Positions 60,767 to 64,000 of a DNA stretch of 64,000 nt are shown here, one piece after another. Position numbers and translations under genes: made by a program. The DNA comes from Phycisphaerae bacterium. Its GTDB lineage: Bacteria > Planctomycetota > Phycisphaerae > UBA1845 > PWPN01. Below the pieces are notes generated by a model. The model was not told the origin of the DNA. It did not search any database and worked only from the letters and a program-made list of their open reading frames with translations. The stretch covers positions 28,183-92,182 of the forward strand of contig JAUCQB010000055.1 of NCBI GenBank assembly GCA_030372985.1, read 5' to 3'. The first letter of the stretch is position 1. Every line of letters begins with the position of its first letter.

Positions 60767-61957
60767 TCATCCCACTCGACCCCGCTGGCGGGGCGGCCGG
60801 TCGCTGTCGAGCCGCAACTGGTATTCTTTGACATATCCCTTTTGCTGGAAGTGGTTCATGACCTCCGCGACCGACGAGAAAACCGCCGTTGCCGTATTCG
60901 TGATGAACGGCGATGGCTCGGTCCGCGACCGCCAGACGATGTAGACCTCCCGCGTCGACTCGTAGGCATGCTGCAACTCTCGCTCCACGCCACTGGAAAG
61001 GACCGGCCGGCCATCGGAAAGCTCAGGGATGTAGCTGACGATGACATCCGACTGGTCGATGAGTTTGAAGTCGCGTGCGTAGATCTGCCCGTCGATGTCG
61101 GCGGCCACCGAGTTGACCTCGTCCACGTCGAACACCAGGCGCCGGTTGTTGGACTCCACGGCGAAGCTCTTCTCGCCGCGCTTCGCAGCGGCAGCCGCCT
61201 CGATCAGAAGCCGTTTCTCGTCCAGGTCGCCCGGGTCAAAGGTGATGAAATGCTCGGCCAGAATGTCCCGGAACGAGTCGATCTCGGCCAGGATCTGCGG
61301 CTGATCCATCACGTGGGTCATGGGAAACGATGGATACACCTTGCGTCGTTGCGGCTCGAACATCAGGCGGTAGACGCTCTCGGCTGTGTCCCACTCGATT
61401 CCCCTTGCCACCACGAAGAACCGCCCATGGCCGCGGATCATGCTGGCCATCACTTCGGTCGCCAGCACCTCCTCCTCTCGCCAGACGAGGAGGTCTTTGA
61501 GCGTGTGCGCCACTGCATGCTCGCGGGTCAGCCGCTCGTGCACGGCGTCAACATTGTCCACCAGCGTGATGTAGATATCCGCGTCCAGTTCGACCATCTG
61601 GTCGTGGTCAAAGGCCGGGAACAGGCCGTGCCGCCAGCGGAAGGTGGCGTGGGTGTTGACCAGCAGGTTGTCTGCTTTCTCGGCCAGCCGAAGGATGTCC
61701 TTGAACACCGACCGGCGGAGCAGGTCCAGCCGCGAACGTGGCAGGTCGAGGATTCGCCCGGGGGCCACGTCCGGAGCCTCGGCATACATCATGTCGCCGA
61801 CGTGGCAAACCAGCACATCCTTGCCCCGCTGCCTGGCAATCTGGGCGATTCGCTCGATGAACGGCTTCTTGTCCACACCCACTTGGCCGGTGATGACCGC
61901 CCGCACGCCCCCATGTATGAAATGCCCAAACAATGAGCCGGCCTGACTGAAACTCAT
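60767..61957 (-). CDS. Adenylate-kinase-like P-loop protein fused to nucleoside deoxyribosyltransferase-like domain
   Basis: A 396-residue cytoplasmic protein. The first half (about 1-190) resembles archaeal AdkA-type kinases: VITGQVGVDKKPFIERIAQI near residue 19, LLVNTHATFRWRHGLFPAFD near 97, and IYITLVDNVDAVHERL near 127. The P-loop GxxGxGK(S/T) is changed to GQVGVDKK. The second half (about 200-385) has YPSFPMTHVMDQPQILAEID near 210, then DQSDVIVSYIPELSDGR near 310 and GVERELQHAYESTREVYIVW near 332, similar to nucleoside 2-deoxyribosyltransferase-like proteins. It precedes deoC by 7 bases. A role in deoxynucleoside turnover is inference. GGAG supports ATG 61957. Confidence 0.72.
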   Translation of the reverse strand: MSFSQAGSLFGHFIHGGVRAVITGQVGVDKKPFIERIAQIARQRGKDVLVCHVGDMMYAEAPDVAPGRILDLPRSRLDLLRRSVFKDILRLAEKADNLLVNTHATFRWRHGLFPAFDHDQMVELDADIYITLVDNVDAVHERLTREHAVAHTLKDLLVWREEEVLATEVMASMIRGHGRFFVVARGIEWDTAESVYRLMFEPQRRKVYPSFPMTHVMDQPQILAEIDSFRDILAEHFITFDPGDLDEKRLLIEAAAAAKRGEKSFAVESNNRRLVFDVDEVNSVAADIDGQIYARDFKLIDQSDVIVSYIPELSDGRPVLSSGVERELQHAYESTREVYIVWRSRTEPSPFITNTATAVFSSVAEVMNHFQQKGYVKEYQLRLDSDRPPRQRGRVG

Positions 61958-62307
61958 CGCATACTCCAGATCCAATCCGACGGCATGCTATCCCGGCAAC
62001 CGAAGGGGGTCAAAGACCGCAGGGAGGACCGGGGCGCTCACCCGCCCGGCCGCTCAACATCGCGAGGCGATGCAACCGACGAAGCGTGCCGACGGCGACG
62101 TCGGCACCACAGTAGGGCCAACGCCCTCGTTGGCCCATCCAAGCGAGAACGATACACTCCTCTACAGGCCGAGCCGACCGGCAGGACAAGTTCACACAGC
62201 ACCAGCGTGCCGACGGAGACGTCGGCACCACAACCAGGACCAACACCGATTCGGCACCGCAGACAGCACCAGTACCTGTTTCCTTGCCGTGCCATCTCTG
62301 TACCATA
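61958..62307. repeat. Hairpin-rich spacer with two GTGCCGACG repeats
   Basis: This 350-base region between divergent genes holds two near-identical hairpins, GTGCCGACG and CGTCGGCAC with a 4-base loop, at 62086-62107 and 62207-62228, each followed by CACA. Between them lies a third perfect hairpin, GGGCCAACG with CGTTGGCCC (62115-62136). Nothing else is recognised. Confidence 0.65.
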
Positions 62308-62937
62308 ATGTCTGTGAGCCACGACGATACCATGAGCGCCCCGGCCTCCGCACCGACGTTCCGCTTTCGTTGTTCGCGGTGCGCGTCGGTGCTGGAAGCT
62401 CCTGTCGCACAGGCCGGCGGGCAGGCCCGCTGTCCCTCGTGCGACGCGGTTTTCTTCATCCCTCAGGTGGACCCGCGGACGGGACGGGCGATGGGAGGTG
62501 CGGACCCCGGTCATGACGGCCAGTACCCTGCACCGGTACACGCCTATGCCGCCGCCGGGCATGCCGCTCCCCGGATTATTCGTCTTCCCGACGACAGCCT
62601 GGTGATCGAGTGCCCGAACTGCCGGCAGCGGACAGAGATCAGGGCCGACAACTGCCCGACCTGCGGACGACCTTTTACGCTGGAAGGCAGCGCGGCCTCC
62701 CCCAATCCCCAATCGGGTGACAATAACGTCCTGGTCCTGGGCATCATCTCGTTGCCTCTGTTGCTGCTCTGTGGCATCGGTGCAGTCGTGGGTTTGGTGG
62801 CCGTCATCTACGGCCTCTCGACACTCCGAAGCCGGCCGGGCGATCGTCGCAATCGAGAAGCAACAGCGGGCGTCATCCTGGGTGCCCTATCGTGCCTCAT
62901 TGGCTTCGGGGCGGTACTGATTGAACTGTTCGGGTGA
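62308..62937 (+). CDS. Zinc-ribbon and DUF4190-like membrane protein
   Basis: A 209-residue protein. Two zinc-ribbon-like Cys sets are seen, CSRC and CPSC near residues 22-45 and CPNC and CPTC near 103-122. Two transmembrane helices follow (about 140-165, VLVLGIISLPLLLLCGIG, and 185-207, AGVILGALSCLIGFGAVL), as in DUF4190-type proteins. Function is unknown; such proteins are common in Planctomycetota. Two starts are possible (62308 and 62332) and neither has a clear ribosome-binding site. The HAD-like gene follows after 31 bases. Confidence 0.65.
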   Translation: MSVSHDDTMSAPASAPTFRFRCSRCASVLEAPVAQAGGQARCPSCDAVFFIPQVDPRTGRAMGGADPGHDGQYPAPVHAYAAAGHAAPRIIRLPDDSLVIECPNCRQRTEIRADNCPTCGRPFTLEGSAASPNPQSGDNNVLVLGIISLPLLLLCGIGAVVGLVAVIYGLSTLRSRPGDRRNREATAGVILGALSCLIGFGAVLIELFG

Positions 62938-62968
62938 AATGGCTCTGGAATCCTGTGGTAAGTTGCAC

Positions 62969-63631
62969 ATGACGTTTCTCAATACCATCATCGAGTTCGA
63001 AGGACCGATCGTCGACGTTGAGCCGCGTTACTGGGCGGCACATCAGGCGGCGATTCAGGCGGTTGGCTTTCAGGGGCCGCCTCGATCTGAGTTCTGGCGG
63101 CTCTGGCGGACGGGAGCGGCCGACTCGCAGTTTGTCCGCTTCGGCCGGCCTCAAAAGGTCATCGACTACGCCCGCATGCGTGCCGAGAGGATCGATAGCA
63201 CCGACTTGATGGCCCTCGACGCGGCCGGACCGAAAGTCGCGGAGAACCTGCGGCTGCTCAAGCAGATGGGCTCTTGCCAGCTCGTCTCGCTCAGCCGCAA
63301 CCGTGAGGGCCTGAACGCCACGCTCGACCGCCTCGACATCTGGATGCACTTCGACAGCAAGCAGTGTCTCCCTGAGGACCGCGACCGGCGGATCGACGCC
63401 CTCCGCAGGCTGGCCGGTGGCATGCGCGTCACGCTGGCCGTCGTCGGCACGGTACCGATGGCCTATGCGGCGGGCGAAGCCGGCTGCCGAACGGTCGGAC
63501 TGAAGAACGGCCCGGCAGTGCCCAAACTGCTTCGCCAGGTGGGCGTGGACGTGTTCTTCGAATCACTCGATGAACTGACCGGCGCCCTGACCACCCGCCA
63601 CCCCGATTTGCAGAAGATCGGACTCTTCTGA
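62969..63631 (+). CDS. HAD-like protein lacking catalytic aspartates
   Basis: A 220-residue protein with the outline of a phosphoglycolate-phosphatase/beta-phosphoglucomutase type HAD. The N-terminus IIEFEGPIVDVEPRYW stands where the family has DFDGTLVDSEP, so both Asp of motif I are Glu. Motif II Ser lies in LVSLSRNREGLNATL near 108, and motif IV, usually GDxxxD, reads VVGTVPMAYAAGEAGCRTVG near 172, again without Asp. It is probably not an active phosphatase. The start at 62969 fits the HAD fold; an ATG at 62939 is possible. It lies 31 bases after the zinc-ribbon protein gene. Confidence 0.68.
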   Translation: MTFLNTIIEFEGPIVDVEPRYWAAHQAAIQAVGFQGPPRSEFWRLWRTGAADSQFVRFGRPQKVIDYARMRAERIDSTDLMALDAAGPKVAENLRLLKQMGSCQLVSLSRNREGLNATLDRLDIWMHFDSKQCLPEDRDRRIDALRRLAGGMRVTLAVVGTVPMAYAAGEAGCRTVGLKNGPAVPKLLRQVGVDVFFESLDELTGALTTRHPDLQKIGLF

Positions 63632-63715
63632 GGCAGGCCCTGGTCGCCGTCGCGGCCGATCGCTTCGGCCCATTCCTCGCTTGGCGCCCCATTAAGTCCG
63701 CGACGTCTCGCGACG

Positions 63716-63733
63716 CAAGACCGCGCGGTCTTG
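63716..63733. repeat. Perfect 18-bp palindrome
   Basis: CAAGACCGCGCGGTCTTG is its own reverse complement. It lies 85 bases after the HAD-like stop and 115 before the promoter at 63848. It could be a stem of a terminator (no T-run), or an operator for the downstream gene. Confidence 0.5.
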
Positions 63734-63847
63734 AGGGAGGATAGGTGCCTTTCCGCACCGCATGACCGTCGGACGGAACAGCGATTCTCCAGAGAAACGC
63801 TCATAACCTTTTTCAAATAAATGATTTATCTTTTCTTGATTCCTTGC

Positions 63848-63875
63848 TTGCATTTCGATATTGTAATGGTATACT
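63848..63875 (+). promoter_or_regulatory. Putative promoter for the gene at 63914
   Basis: TTGCAT (63848-63853), a 16-base spacer and TATACT (63870-63875) lie in an AT-rich tract 39 bases before the ATG at 63914; TTGCTT at 63844 is an alternative -35. Confidence 0.6.
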
Positions 63876-63913
63876 TATGATATCAAACAGGGCCATTGGC
63901 CCGGGAGGCAACA

Positions 63914-64000
63914 ATGTCCAGTGAGAAGCTCCTTCAGACCAAAAGCGGCTGGGAGATCCTCGGCAAGCTCATCGTGGCGACTCTCGTTGTCGTAGGCGGT
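63914..64000 (+). CDS. Membrane protein of unknown family (N-terminal 29 residues only)
   Basis: An ATG at 63914 with GGGAGG 8 bases upstream and a good promoter 39 bases before it opens a frame that runs to the window edge. The visible part has a short charged start and then ILGKLIVATLVVVGG, the beginning of a hydrophobic segment, so the product is likely exported or membrane-bound. Nothing more can be said. Confidence 0.55.
   Translation, partial: MSSEKLLQTKSGWEILGKLIVATLVVVGG

Overview
This is a 64 kb, GC-rich, gene-dense bacterial window with no rRNA, tRNA, phage, transposase or CRISPR that I can see. The gene content points to a Planctomycetota bacterium, most likely Phycisphaerae or a close uncultured relative. 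The reasons are secreted proteins ending in a dockerin-like double Ca-loop tail, a PEP-CTERM/exosortase-type exopolysaccharide locus outside Proteobacteria, Flp and GspG-like pilins, DUF6807/PmoA-like and GH130/GH38 carbohydrate genes, and many short interspersed hairpin repeats. This placement is an inference from gene families and was not tested by any search.

Region by region. (1) 1-6700, minus strand: an exopolysaccharide assembly operon of the type that accompanies exosortase A, in the order SLBB export lipoprotein, Wzz-like chain-length protein, tyrosine kinase, FemAB-like protein, TIGR03087-like glycosyltransferase, second glycosyltransferase (cut by the window edge). Divergent from it at 6977 is an ExeA/GspA-type ATPase carrying an unusually long (about 830-residue) coiled-coil tail. 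(2) 10381-15254: a radical SAM protein with two cysteine-rich C-terminal clusters and an in-frame repeat insertion, mtnA and purE, then a FliA-type sigma factor. (3) 15800-30233: a glycan-use and envelope region with a GH130-like enzyme, a CorA-like channel, two secreted dockerin-tailed proteins, an Flp pilin, a GspE/PilB ATPase, a PmoA/DUF6807 lipoprotein, a GH38 alpha-mannosidase and a pseudopilin.

(4) 30437-37281, minus strand: a self-contained RND efflux operon (tetR, outer-membrane factor, membrane fusion protein, pump). A perfect 16-bp palindrome lies between the -35 and -10 boxes of a promoter that appears to give a leaderless tetR message. (5) 37642-41795: polyprenyl synthase, phosphodiesterase-like protein, UroD-like protein and a small CBM48 protein. 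(6) 42533-47158: gapA, pgk and rpe, interrupted by a two-gene nucleotidyltransferase module and a small anchored protein, followed by a large FG-GAP lipoprotein. (7) 50642-57847: shikimate pathway genes aroA, a histidine phosphatase, aroK and aroC, then a VapBC-like pair and a second, strongly divergent chorismate-synthase-fold gene that has lost the GESHG motif and the RGGGRAS motif. (8) 58122-64000: a RelBE/ParDE-like pair, a Gfo/Idh/MocA oxidoreductase, deoC next to an unusual adenylate-kinase-like/deoxyribosyltransferase-like fusion, a zinc-ribbon membrane protein, a HAD-like protein without its catalytic aspartates, and the first 29 codons of a membrane protein.

The most promising leads for something undescribed are the AroC-like paralog at 56531, the kinase-like/NDT-like fusion beside deoC, the ATPase with giant coiled coil at the exosortase-type locus, and the radical SAM protein next to it. 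Four toxin-antitoxin-like gene pairs sit between central-metabolism genes, and several families of short hairpin and heptamer repeats fill the spacers; one of them enters a coding region in frame.
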